Source of the DNA: Plotosus lineatus
Lineage: Eukaryota > Chordata > Actinopteri > Siluriformes > Plotosidae
Reading direction: 5' to 3'
Assembly: GCA_024760905.1 (NCBI GenBank)
Contig: CM045745.1
Span: forward strand, 18,066,282-18,130,281
Length of the DNA stretch: 64,000 bases
Positions 9,313 through 19,460 of the stretch are shown here, piece by piece (positions within the stretch are counted from its first letter, which is position 1; the number at the start of each line of letters is the position of its first letter). The translations under genes were made by a program, and so were the position numbers. The notes under the pieces are model-generated. The model made no database searches, had not been told where the DNA came from, and saw only the letters and a list, made by a program, of their open reading frames with translations.

Positions 9313-9709
9313 TGTTAAACCTGGAGTGTATGCGTTGGACCCAGAGATGCAGGAGACCAAATGAGGGTTCAAACGATTTATTAAGCACTAGGAACTGTAA
9401 ATCACGGGAATACTAAGTCGATGGAACTGGTCGAGCACGAAGCAAGAACCAGGGGTCAAAGAGAAAGCTGAGGAGCAGAATCACAGGGAAAACAATCTTC
9501 TGACAGCGGAGGGAAGCGCGCCGCTCCCATTTATAGCTGGGTGCTTGCTGATTGCAGATTGGGACCAGGTGCGCTCTGCTGGAACTCGCCTGTCGGCAAC
9601 CACCATTCCCCTCGCCAGCGCCTACAATGACTAGAGAAGAGAATTAATACCGCCCGCCGAGAAGACTAGAGAAGAGAATTAATACCGCCCGCCGGCACAG
9701 ACCACAACA
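9313..9709 (-). repeat. 5' LTR of the Gypsy element (397 bp)
   Basis: Same ends as 5216-5577. It is longer because of a tandem duplication of about 32 bases (GACTAGAGAAGAGAATTAAT...) at 9630-9695. The primer-binding region should be just beyond its left border on the minus strand (GAATCTTCTGATCTGAAAC). I could not match it to a tRNA with confidence. Confidence 0.95.
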
Positions 9710-9714
9710 CAGCC
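9710..9714. repeat. Target-site duplication CAGCC, right copy
   Basis: Matches 5211-5215 exactly. Confidence 0.95.
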
Positions 9715-10682
9715 CAGTCATCTGGAGGAATTCTTAAGAATGTTTGTGGCAGAGCTTCAAAGAAATGCATCGTGTTGGTGGTGACAAAATCACTGATCTG
9801 CGTTCATTCATAATCTGCTTGAATAAGAGCATTACAATGCTTTAGTAGAACTTCTGAACGTTTCTTTTCCATGATGTTGTGAACCATCAGCTTCTTCTGC
9901 TCTTGTATCACACTGGGGTCGCAGAATGCCATGCCAACCAATTCTTCACTCAAGTACCAAAGATGTCGGCCAAAAACTGTAAAGGATGCTTTCTTTCCAA
10001 CTAAATTTTCATACCGTGACAGCTTTTTAAGGAATGTCAAATCATTTGCAGGGGCTTTTGCTAATGATGAGGCTTCAAACCATGTTCTGATGTAGAGGCT
10101 TGCCACAAAAAGAAGAAACTGCAGCATTCCATGCTCTTCAGATGCTTTCAAGCTGAACTGCTTTCTGAAAATCCACATCTTAAAGCAGTAAATCACCTTA
10201 GCCATCCATCTGGCCCTATGAAGTACACCAGGTGCTTGGAAATGAATGCCTCGAGGTGGATCCTTACCAAGAAAAATGACTGTAAGCTTCAGAAATTCTC
10301 TGTAATCATCCCGTTGTTGTTTTTGGCTGAGCTGTTCCATTGCAAACTGAACTGTGTCTTCTTTAAACTCAACATTCTCACTTATACCAGCAGCTGTGGA
10401 GAAAGACCTAGTATCAACTGAGGACCACTTTTCTTTGAAGCGTTTGAATATGGCAATGTCTGACCCTAATGATGCTTGGGGTACTTTTAGTGATGTAAAG
10501 AGTTTCTATAGGATTATTTCAAAGATGTGATGTCAGCAAGCAAAATGCAAAAGATGTCATCCAAGTGTGCTTTCAATCAGAGTGTACGCTCTGTTGAATT
10601 CATGTAGTAATGAAGCACTAAAACCTTGGTTTAGAAACCTTGGTTTTGCTACTGCTTCTCTTAGCAAGTCAGCTCGGCTACG
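9710..10682 (-). pseudogene. Main part of orphan family B pseudogene
   Basis: On the minus strand a conserved protein is readable. It begins at a plausible splice acceptor (TTTTGTATTTTCAG, with AG at 10683-10684) and continues RSRADLLREAVAKPRFLNQG. After stops near 10556, 10535 and 10508 there is a long open stretch, about 10506-9807: DIAIFKRFKEKW, FLGKDPPRGIHF, ARWMAKVIYCFKMWIFRKQF and FGRHLWYLSEELVGMAFCD. A TGA near 9806 is followed in the same frame by SDFVTTNTMHFFEALPQTF up to the Gypsy insertion. I know the family only as an uncharacterised repetitive protein in fish, cnidarian and insect genomes. The function is unknown. The intron signal suggests a gene-like origin. It was interrupted by the Gypsy element; the end is at 5002-5215. 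Confidence 0.78.
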
Positions 10683-10944
10683 CTGAAAATACAAAATTAG
10701 TTAATTTTAAGGAAACTTCCAGCAGCTTGTGCAACCTCTAAAACATCTCCCTTTTTTTCATTCCCCCCCCCCTCTTAAATCATCTTTTGGATACCAAAAC
10801 CTAATGTGGGATTCTAATTGAGGTTATCTGTAATTTTATTTTTACCATGCTTTGTTCGACCACCCTAAAGGACACCTTAAATCTACAGGCATCCTTTCAT
10901 TTTCTAAGATTTTGATGAAGAATCTGGTTTAAAAAAAAAAATCA
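10683..10944. other. Possible intron or flank of family B
   Basis: Non-coding, T- and A-rich, with runs of C (10765) and A (10930). Adjacent to the family B exon it begins with the acceptor-like TTTTGTATTTTCAG on the minus strand. No upstream exon was recognised. Confidence 0.4.
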
Positions 10945-11600
10945 CATCTATGCATCACCTAAACATCATACCTCCACTTGTATATCATCTGGGCCAACTG
11001 TCTCTCCTTTCTGCTCTTCATTCGCTTAGGTGCTTTTACTTTATCTTTTCAAAACCTTTGCACTTACCGTATCACTATCACACACCAAATATCTCTCTCA
11101 CTCATTTTCTTCATTCATCAGTTTTTCAAAATACTATTTTCACCTTCCTAACCTAATCTCATCAATTGTCAGCACGCTACCATGTGCATCCCTTTTCACC
11201 CTAGCATGTGTTACATCTTTATCTGCTTAATCCTTCTGCTTGAGCAGTTATATTAAAAAAAAAAATCAACAGAATTAGTCTCCTTCATGTGAGTCCAGCT
11301 TCTAAGACAACTTATAATATCTCTCCTCATTAGATTTTGCCACCCCCTCTCTTCACCTTGCACTGCATCTTTTTGTTCGCCGTCTCTTTCTGCATCTCTC
11401 TGTATGGCCCATGTCTTATTTGATACCCTCTTTACCCCTTAATGTTTTCCAAAACTTCCTCATCCCATCAACAATTCTTTTTGTTCCCCTTGTTTTGTCT
11501 GGATGCCATAACTGCTGTTATCTGTTGAGTCATCCCACATTCTCTCATAATCCAACACCTGTTTTACCTGCTCTTTTCTTCTTCTTCTTTTATTTTAAAG
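10945..11600 (-). pseudogene. Ancient RTE LINE fragment (linker and start of RT)
   Basis: The plus-strand text CTTGTATATCATCTGGGCCA, then TTCATTCATCAGTTTTTCAA, aligns with the antisense text of the LINE copies at 57470-57620 and 43690-43850 in the same order. It includes the [10 protein letters not shown] region and the linker before it. Homology fades above about 11400. No frame is intact. Confidence 0.6.
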
Positions 11601-12103
11601 ATAAATTAACCAGAATGACAGTCTTGACACTGTTAATATTTTACATAAAAATTACAGGTAGAAACAGCTAGATTTTAAATGGAATATCTACATTGATGTA
11701 CAAAGCCCCATTTTCAGCAACTATCATACATTTGTCCCAGTGACACGCTGTAAGAGATAATTCAGGTTTGACATGTTAAAAGCCAAATTGACAATAAAAT
11801 CCTTTTGCAATTATACGTTTGATTATAGGTTGAAAATGGACAAAAAAAAAAAAAAATCTTCTGAAATTCTCTATCAGTATGTATTTGTTCAGGGAAGTCC
11901 ATAGGCTAGTCCATTAAAAAAGTTAAAATTAAAGAAAAAAAAAAACTGAAGAGGCAATACTTGGAGTTGGAAAGAAAATGGTATATTGAAGACTGGTCAT
12001 TAAATGTATATGATTAAAATGGATAACAGAAGAGAAGCATTGGACAGTGGCAGGTTGGGGAAAGTACTCTAGATGGATAAATCTAAATTTAAGTTGTTTG
12101 CTT
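11601..12103. other. Unassigned AT-rich stretch
   Basis: Several poly(A) runs (11842, 11935) and no recognisable gene or element end. Confidence 0.4.
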
Positions 12104-12240
12104 TCATTCATTTATTCACTTTCTGAACTGCTTAATCCTATTTAGGGACACAGGGAGACTGGGGTCCTTTTCAGTCAACTCAGGGCAAGGACATATTACA
12201 CACTGGATAGCTCACCAAACCATCGCAGGCTGATTTTGAA
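12104..12240 (-). repeat. L2-type tail fragment
   Basis: ATTCATTTATTCACTTTCTG, then CTGCTTAATCCTATTTAGGG and CACAGGGAGACTGG, is the antisense of the L2-type tail seen in the SINE at 21015-21375. No SINE head follows. Confidence 0.7.
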
Positions 12241-12784
12241 CAAAAAAAATATAATAAGGTGCTGAATAATAATAATAAAAGATATTGTGGCATGCACGGC
12301 ATTTACAGCAGTTGGCATGATTGCTCTGGGATGCCTGGCAGGTGGGAAATTTGTACAGAGCAAGTAGGGGTCTTGGACAAAGAAGGCTATCACTTTAACT
12401 TGCAATGCTATGCCATACACTGTAGAAGACGTTTGGTAGGTAAAGTCAGTTGGGCTTTTTATAACTGAGCCAAGTGGCTCATCAGGCTGGTGCTTATTTC
12501 CAGTTTCCATAGCGTGAAGCTACCAGGAGTACCAAACTCCTCTATAATCGGGACGATATTGAACCAGAAGGAGACCGTAGAATGGAAATACAGCGAGGAC
12601 CTCTGTGTGTGTGTGTGAGTGAGAGAGAGAGAGAGCTAGGTGTGTGTGTGTGTGTGTGTGTGTTAATAAAAATATGTTAATAACATTTTTAAATGGTTTA
12701 AAAATAATTTTATTTTCCTTTTAACACATATTTCATACAAAATTGGTGTACTTTTATCATTTTTAAAGGGTTTATGGGGTAGTC
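12241..12784. other. Unassigned stretch with a GT repeat
   Basis: Nothing named from 12241 to 12600. A GT/GA-rich microsatellite lies at 12603-12662 (GTGTGTGT, GAGAGAGA, GTGTGTGT). AT-rich sequence follows. Confidence 0.5.
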
Positions 12785-12900
12785 TTGGGAGCCTTGGAAC
12801 GAATCAGGCGTTTAACATGTAAAATGCTACTGACGAAACTCCTGCCTTACGAAAAAGGCGCTGGAGCGGATTAATTTTGTAAGTAGGGGGCAACTGCTTA
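12785..12900 (-). repeat. MITE fragment of the ACTTACGAAATTAATTCG family
   Basis: On the minus strand CCCCCTACTTACAAAATTAA, then CGCTCCAGCGCCTTTTTCGT, resembles the terminal repeat of the MITE at 47470-47606. This is a common TA-target non-autonomous DNA element type in vertebrates. Confidence 0.5.
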
Positions 12901-12904
12901 TACA

Positions 12905-12910
<6 letters not shown>

Positions 12911-12960
<50 letters not shown>
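12911..12960. repeat. (TA)n(CA)n microsatellite between two DNA-transposon ends
   Basis: About 17 TA units, then 8 CA units. The left neighbour is a MITE end and the right neighbour begins CAATAGGCC, an element end. Confidence 0.95.
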
Positions 12961-12961
<1 letters not shown>

Positions 12962-13424
12962 ATAGGCCATTGACATCCGTGGGGTCCCGCGAATTGAGAT
13001 AATCCACGACTTCTGTACCCAGAAGTAAAACCCCATGTATCACGTCACATGCGCGAATGAGCAGCCGGAAGTAAAATACTATGTATCTATTACATGGCGC
13101 TAAAATATGCTTCTTAAACACATTCTATAGACAGTCTTACTCATTAATTCAGTATTAATGTAGTAAAATAGAGTAATTATTAAGAAAAACTTTTCAATTT
13201 TTACTGTTATATTTCTTGATGATAAAATATAAATATTATACAGCATTCGCATAAAAACACATTTCAATGCATTCTCTTTATAAACATACAACACTGTAGT
13301 TTTCAAAAATGCCCACTAGAGGAACGTATTGCATTAGGCATGAGGTGACTGAATTTAGGTATTAACTGTATTAAGTCCGAACAGCTCAGCCACGCCCCCT
13401 CAGCCGGAGCAAGTACAAACAGAA

Positions 13425-13432
13425 GTTTAGAG
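13425..13432. repeat. hAT target-site duplication GTTTAGAG, left
   Basis: GTTTAGAG here and at 14192-14199 flank the element exactly. Eight bases is the hAT signature. Confidence 0.95.
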
Positions 13433-14191
13433 CAGTGGTTCCTAACCCGGATTCGATCGAACCCTAGGGGTTCGGTGAGTCAGTCTCAGGGGTTCGGCGG
13501 AGGTCAAGACACACACCTGACTCATATTCATGACGACATGCCCCGCTTGGCCATCACTGGCTGCAGGTGATCACGCTACATTGCTTGGCCAATCTGTGCT
13601 GCAGGAAATTTGGTGCGCTCAGTAGTCGAATTGTGATGGTACGTCGTGTGATTTCTTTCTTAATGTTTTAATCCATACTATGTTGAGTAAAAAAGAAAGT
13701 GGTCGGACGAACATCTACAACATGGATTCACATATATACCGGAACGTGATATTAGTCGGCGTCCTAGCTGCATGATTTGCAAAGTAGGATCAACCCTGTG
13801 CTGACTGACGTATACGTACATGTATGTGTACATATAATATCAATAAATACATATTCAATACTATAAATGCTTATAATAGCGATTAAACATTCAAAAATAA
13901 TGCATAAGATGTAAATAAAACAAATACACACACATACAGACGCGCACTCAGATGCGCATCTCACATAAAAATGTAAGTAGTTGTGATGGGGAAGTTCATG
14001 CATTGTATTGGTTTTGTTCTTTGAACACAGTGATGTTAATGCACGGTTCTTTTTGGTGCCCCAGTAAAAACATATACCGATGTCTTGAATTTGAAAAAAA
14101 AATCATTTTATTTTTCACTAAAGGAGGGTTCGATGAATAAGCATAAGAAACTGGTGGGGTTCAGTACCGCCAACAAGGTTAAGAACCACTG
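13433..14191. mobile_element. Non-autonomous hAT (Charlie-like) transposon, 759 bp
   Basis: It starts CAGTGGTTCCTAACC and ends with the reverse complement of CAGTGGTTCTTAACC. Those are 15-bp inverted ends with one mismatch, of the CAGTGGTTCTxAACC type known from hAT-Charlie elements. The perfect 8-bp duplication GTTTAGAG confirms both boundaries. There is no transposase gene. A copy of the MITE family M lies inside (13797-13990). Confidence 0.93.
13797..13990 (+). repeat. MITE-like repeat (family M), copy 2
   Basis: ATAATATCAATAAATACATA, then TATAAATGCTTATAATAG, repeated at 59187 (same strand) and 2915-3137 (opposite strand). The right part carries ACACACACATACAGACGCG, shared with 59310-59330. 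Confidence 0.7.
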
Positions 14192-14199
14192 GTTTAGAG
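14192..14199. repeat. hAT target-site duplication GTTTAGAG, right
   Basis: Exact match of 13425-13432. Confidence 0.95.
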
Positions 14200-14509
14200 T
14201 GATAGAGTAAGAGGCGTTACAAACCAAAGAAGTGGTGATGTTGATATGAGTTAATCCTCTGGAGCAGAGGTGAGCATGCTTTTGTTTATTGGGAGTAAAT
14301 GAGAATAGTGTATTCAGGTGTGTGCTACTGAGCAGCTCAGCCATGCCCCTCAGGAAGTAAACAGCTAGTTAGAGGCACAGCGCCAAAATCAAAGTCCCCC
14401 AAAACACAGACCACAACAAAAAGGAAATAAAAGAAATGTAATAAATTGGATAAACAAAACAAAATGAGAAACATGCTATACCACAGTAAATACAATATAA
14501 CAGACACAC

Positions 14510-14959
14510 ATTTTAAACATTACCTTAGGTAATGTACTGGAATAATAATTTAAAAAGACTTTAATATTGGAGTGTTTTACAACAGTTCAGATGGTTATTC
14601 CTCTTCAGCAATGACGTGACTTCAGAGGAAACTGTCATTTCTTCCGGAGAAAGTCTTATTTCTTCAGAAGAGACATCCAACCTGATTACCTTTTTCTGGT
14701 GCATAGCAGGCGTTTGAGTGACATCATAGAACTTAACTGGTAATTAAAACACACTAAAAAAAAGGCTCATTGCCAACTTGTGCAATGAGGAAAAAGGGGC
14801 GTTACATCACCTCAACCAATCAGCAGGAATGAGGACAGCCATTGGCTGAATTTGAATCACATGCAAGCTGCTTGGCAGTCGGCGAATACTCAAACCGTGA
14901 GTGCAAAACCACGAATAGTTAAGGGCCTACTGTATGCAACACCGCAGGTGGTTGGCCTA

Positions 14960-15037
<78 letters not shown>

Positions 15038-15380
15038 TTGCACCCACAGTTTGAGTATTCGCTGACTGCTAAGCAACCAGCACGTGATTCAAATTCAGCC
15101 AATGGCTGTCCTCCTTTCTCCTGATTGGTTGAGCTGATGTCCCGCACCCTTTTCCTCATTTGTGCACAAGTTGTCAATGAGCCTCTTTTTTGTGTGTGTT
15201 TTAATTACCAGTTAAGCTCTACGATACCACTCAAACGCTATGTCTTCTCTGGCTAAGCGACAGAAAGCTGGATGTCTCTTCTGAATAAATAAGACTTTCT
15301 CCTGAGAAACGACAATTTTCTCCGAACTGTTGTATTAAAATCTTTTTCAATTATTATTCCAGTACAGTACCTAAGTTCAT
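14510..15380. repeat. Large inverted repeat P1, with an AT array at its centre
   Basis: The left arm, 14510-14932, and the right arm, 15035-15380, are reverse complements over more than 340 bases with scattered differences. Paired blocks include GACATCCA(A/G)C, CTTAACTGGTAATTAAAACA and CATTGGCTGAATTTGAATCA. The (TA)n array at 14964-15034 forms the loop. The arms correspond to the right ends of two Tigger-like copies facing each other. Confidence 0.88.
14964..15034. repeat. (TA)n microsatellite at the centre of P1
   Basis: About 35 TA units preceded by GGCCTACTG, an element-end motif. Confidence 0.97.
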
Positions 15381-16442
15381 GTTTATGCGTGAGATTTTAT
15401 GTTCTGCAGCATGTTTAACAAATGATACCAAAAGGATAAACTTTATTACAGTACTCTTCATGTCCTTTTACATTGAACTTGGAGTGACATCTCCAAGATG
15501 GCGCTGCCCAGAGGGCGACGTCGCGGAGTTCTCAGAGTCAAATTGTTTCTTTGTTCGTTTTAATTTGTTTTATTTGTCGTTTTGTTTGTTCATGTTTTGC
15601 ACTATGCTCGTTTTCGACCGGTCGACTCTACTATAGCTATAGGATTGGAGTATCTTCGGGCGTGTATAACTAAGCACGCTCAACTGGGCTTGTTAGCCGG
15701 GATGCTATTAGCAGAGCTAATATGCTATTAGCAGAGCTAATATGCTATGGTAGGCAGCTCAATGCAAGCCGCATCCCAGCTAGCAATAAGCCCAGGCGGT
15801 AAGGGGCCGAACGACGACTCCGGCCCTTGGGATTGCAGGGTATGAAGGCCGTGTAGCCGGCTGGAGCAATCGCCTCATCAGGTGTACTCTCCTTGAGCCA
15901 TGTTTCACAGAAACACAGTCCTGTAGATCCCTCTGTGCTGCAATCTGAGCATGAAGCTCGTCCATCTTGTTTCACAGGGACTGAACATTTTCAAGTAGTA
16001 TGGCCGGAAGTGCTAACCAAGCATCTGAGAACTCCGTCTGGGCTTAGCTAACCGCTAGCATTGAGCTGCCATAGCATATAAGCTCAAGATAGAAGTTGTT
16101 GCGTGCTTAGTTTCCCGAAGCTGAAGCTGCTCATAGCTGTAGTAGGGACGACCGATCATAGACGAACATAGTGCAAAACATGAACAAACAATTTAAAACA
16201 AACAAAGAAACAATTTGACTCTGGGAACTCCGCGACGTTGCCCTCTAGGCAGCACCATCTTGGAGACGTCACTCCAAGTTGAATGTAAAAGGACATGAAG
16301 CATAATAAAGTTTATCCTTTTGGTATCATTTGTTAAACATGCTACAGAACATAAAATCTCACACACAAACATTCTCAGAATTAACTTAGGTACTGTACTG
16401 GACTAATAATTGAAAAAGACTTTAAAACGAGTGCTTTACAAC
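15300..16442. repeat. Large inverted repeat P2, overlapping P1
   Basis: The left arm, about 15300-15800, pairs with the right arm, about 15990-16442. Paired blocks include CCAGTACAGTACCTAAG with CTTAGGTACTGTACTGG, GTTTAACAAATGATACCAAA with its complement near 16320, and CTCCAAGATGGCGCTGCC with GGCAGCACCATCTTGGAG. The outer parts of the left arm are also the right arm of P1, so the same sequence occurs three times in alternating orientation. The centre (about 15800-15990) is unpaired. Confidence 0.85.
15805..15970 (-). pseudogene. Fragment of a LINE endonuclease at the centre of P2
   Basis: On the minus strand, frames around 15965-15805 read QRDLQDC, then ETWLKESTPDEAIAPAGYTA. This matches the ETWL...PD-AI--GY block common to APE-type LINE endonucleases in fish. 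It is too short to assign to a clade. The surrounding GCTAGCGGTTAGCTAAG words are typical of LINE 5' regions. It suggests that the palindrome arms come from LINE 5' DNA. Confidence 0.55.
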
Positions 16443-16751
16443 AGTATATGCTGTACAATGTTTATATTTTATCATCAATAAAAATAAGAGTAAAAATGTA
16501 AAAGTTTTTCTTAATGATTACTATATTTTACTACATTAATACTGTATTAATGAGTAAGACTGTCTATAGAATGTGTTTAAGAAGCATATTTTAGTGCATG
16601 TAATAGATACATAGTATTTTACTTCCGGCTGCTCATCCGCGTATGTGACGTGATACATGGGGTTTTAATTCCCGGTACAGACTTCGCGGGTTATCTCGAT
16701 TTGCGGGAGGGCTCTGAACCGAACCCCTGCGAATGTTGAGGGCCTACTGTA

Positions 16752-19451
16752 TCTGCAAAGTCTGCAATTAATACTACCCAACCCGATATCAGCTGCTGAA
16801 ACATCAGAAGGCAGCTGATCAAGGGCGTAGGCTGGGGACGTGCACAGGGTGCCCACAGCAGGAGTTGAGTTCCGCTGGACAAGAAATTATGTGTATTTAC
16901 AATCTTATAAATAAACTTAATGACTGTTATTGAAGAGAAAGTCGGAGACAAGTTCCACATGACTTGAGTCAGGAAGTAAACTGAAAGTTAACGTGTAATG
17001 GGCACTGTGCATGTGCACGCCCGAGCTGACCAATCAACAAACATAATATTATCAGTAAGCAATAATAGCTGAACACTGTCAATCAAACAAAGTGCGAGTG
17101 TGAGAATAAAGCACAGTTTCTTAGTACCGCCTTTGGCTCCTACACATGTGTTAGAACACAAACATTGACACACAGAGAATGAATGGCTCAAATAATCATA
17201 AGCCATCCAGCCTGTATCTGCAGCCTAATGCTCAGTACTTTTATAAAATATATTTTAATAACAGAGATAAAAAATAATAAATAAAAATAATAAAATATAT
17301 TAAAAAAGTATGTCTTTGTTCTGTAAATATGTATGAATATTTGTTTGTGCCTTTGAATGGATAAATAATTTTAGCTCAATTGGTAAATGTATTTAGCACA
17401 TGTACATGCAGATGTAGTTTGAAAAATATTTGAGAATGTTTTTGGTTGAACTATAATATTAATAATATTTATAAGAATCCACCCCCGCTGATGCGTTAAA
17501 GTTAACCGAGTTTTGAACAACAAGATAACGGCAGTGTTAAATTTAACGGTCGGTTAACTTTACTTAACCAGTGGTTAAAAAATAACCATGTTTTGAACAA
17601 CCAGACCCTGCTTGGCAACTGTCTCAGACTAAGCACAACTGTGTATGCGATGTCCAAAATGACTTAAATAAGATAATACTCTGATGAAAATCACGAGTCT
17701 TTGATTGACCAAAATGGGCTCACACTGTCAGCAATATAATCATGAATATTGACGATTGTCACTGATTTGTAGATTATTGTGTAATCCAACATTTGGAAAG
17801 AGGTTTAAACAAAACAAAAGAAGGGGACAATTGTCCACAACAGGTGAATTCCTCACAATCACTGACAATCAGCGATTTGCTTGAACATATCAGTCACAGA
17901 CCTTTCATGCTCACTGCTGACCCTACAATTGATTTAATTGTGGCCATTATAGGGAATTATTATCAGTATATGTACACTTGCTGGTCTTAAGGGCTCTGTA
18001 GCTGCTATGAGTGGAATAATTATAATGAATTAATCACAGAGAAACAGGGATTCTTTCTTGACTTTAATACACATTCTCTTGATCATGCAAAACAACAGAT
18101 AAAGCTCAGCATGCACTCCCACATGTTGGTGTGTCTTATACAAATTGCCTCCTTGCATGTTTACTCTTGCACACATTTCCGATTACTTTCTAAATGCAAA
18201 AACAGTGATTGCGCCTTTAGACATACTGCACACTGTATGCTACACCCAGAAAAAAAAAGACAAGCTGGCCCAAAAGAATAATAATTTCTTTTTTCTTTCT
18301 TTGTGGAGCATTCTCTTGAAGGGAAGTTTTATTCATAGTTCGAACAAAAAGCAAAGTAACTAGGATTTCTACTCAAAATGACATGCTTATCACTTCATAT
18401 GAGTTAAAATGAGAGTTCATGGCATTTAATATACGATTAATTTGGTGCCTGTCACTGATATAATTTGCAACAATGAATCTGTCTTTTTTTTTCATTTTTC
18501 ATCCATTTCAGTTTCCATTAAACTACCAGCTTAATGCTTTTTTGATTATTTTTATTTTCTTTTTCATTCCCATTATCTTACCACTGTATTATTATTTACT
18601 ACAGTAGGAATTCCTTTTACTCTGTATATTACATTACATTATGTTTTCAATATGCATTAATTGGTTTCATTGCTTGCCTAAAATGTACTCAGCTAGAGAG
18701 ACCCTGGAAATAGAAATGCCTTTTTTTTTTCCCTTTCAGCACATACATTGCATTCTTCTCAAGAAAGGCGAAAATAATTTTGCTGTGTGCATTTCAATTA
18801 TTTATGGCTGGTTATGAACATAGATTAATAATTTGGTAGATTAAAGCTAAAAACTCTGTGGCTCATTTGCTTCCATATCTAACCCAAAAGCCATTAGCGT
18901 GGGCCTTTGGCCATTACATTTGATTAAACAGCCTTCCTGATTCTCATCCATTTTGTATGAGCTTTAGGGCTGACCCTTGATGTTTTCAAACATGAATTGG
19001 TGTTAGAAATTCTGGGCTGGTTTCTCGTGCAACAAAACCCATTCACTTCAGTATAGCTTTGCGAAATGTCAGGTGGGGACAAGAGTGGTATAGGGCAGAG
19101 TATCCCTCGTTAATTGCTGTGCATCCAGGCTTATGGATTGTCCATTAAGAATATATTGAAAGACTTCAGTGATGTCCATTTACTGTGGTGTAAAGAACAT
19201 CACTAACTGCGACACTACTTCATAGCCATTCTGTGCTACGCCTCAAAGTAGGCAAAGGCTTGACTGTATACTAAAAGCATGGCATATCACTTTGCTTTTT
19301 TAAAACAATCAACACTCCAATATACGGACAGAACAGTTGGAAATCGTCACTGTGGCTATTTGCACTGTTTTACAGATTGAAGTGATTCATCAATAAAAGT
19401 AGATGTAAGACATAAGGAATCTGGCAGATAAAATAAAGGATATACAACTGT
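16752..19451. other. Unassigned, largely repeat-free AT-rich stretch
   Basis: No gene recognised. At 17505-17580 GTTAAATTTAAC and GGTTAAC/GTTAACC words form short palindromes and TTTTGAACAAC occurs twice (17512, 17592), suggesting a decayed MITE. From about 18830 to 18990 the sequence looks non-repetitive and composition-balanced, a candidate conserved non-coding element (unproven). A T-rich run is at 18721-18731. Confidence 0.45.
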
Positions 19452-19460
19452 CAGAACTTA

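Larger units (their letters stand above)
5216..9709 (-). mobile_element. Ty3/Gypsy (chromovirus-type) LTR retrotransposon, 4494 bp
   Basis: Two LTRs (5216-5577 and 9313-9709), both beginning TGTT and ending AACA, flank a minus-strand internal region in the order gag, protease, reverse transcriptase, RNase H, integrase, chromodomain. It is bounded by a perfect 5-bp duplication, CAGCC. By eye the LTRs differ at roughly 30 positions out of about 360, plus a short tandem duplication in the right one, so the insertion is old. Internal deletions (capsid, RNase H) and frameshifts make it defective. The insertion interrupts the family B pseudogene. A related but shorter LTR stands alone at 25906-26209. 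Confidence 0.95.
12960..14932 (+). mobile_element. Tigger/pogo-like non-autonomous DNA element, copy 1, with a nested hAT element
   Basis: The left end, CAATAGGCCATTGACATCCG, and the right end read in reverse, CAGTAGGCCCTTAACTATTC, are similar inverted ends. A TA follows at 14933. The interior shares long blocks with the inverted copy at 15035-16749, for example GGAAGTAAAATACTATGTAT. Without the hAT insertion it is about 1.2 kb and has no transposase. Assignment to Tigger/pogo rests only on the end motif (CAGTxGGCCCT) and the TA target. Confidence 0.6.
15035..16749 (-). mobile_element. Tigger/pogo-like element, copy 2 (reverse), enlarged by an internal palindrome
   Basis: Its true start is on the right: read on the minus strand from 16749 it begins CAGTAGGCCCTCAACATTCG, with TA outside (16750-16751). 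It then repeats the copy 1 left part, including CCCCATGTATCACGTCAC and GGAAGTAAAATACTATGTAT. The left border is the AT array. Between about 15376 and 16385 it contains sequence absent from copy 1, arranged as palindrome P2. Confidence 0.6.

Noticed and set aside
9800..10480. The family B frame as an intact host gene
   Set aside because: There are in-frame stops upstream (about 10556-10508) and at 9806, and the gene is split by the Gypsy element, so it is a pseudogene.
12196..12510. A 104-codon minus frame as a gene
   Set aside because: No recognisable domain. It overlaps a repeat tail on the left.
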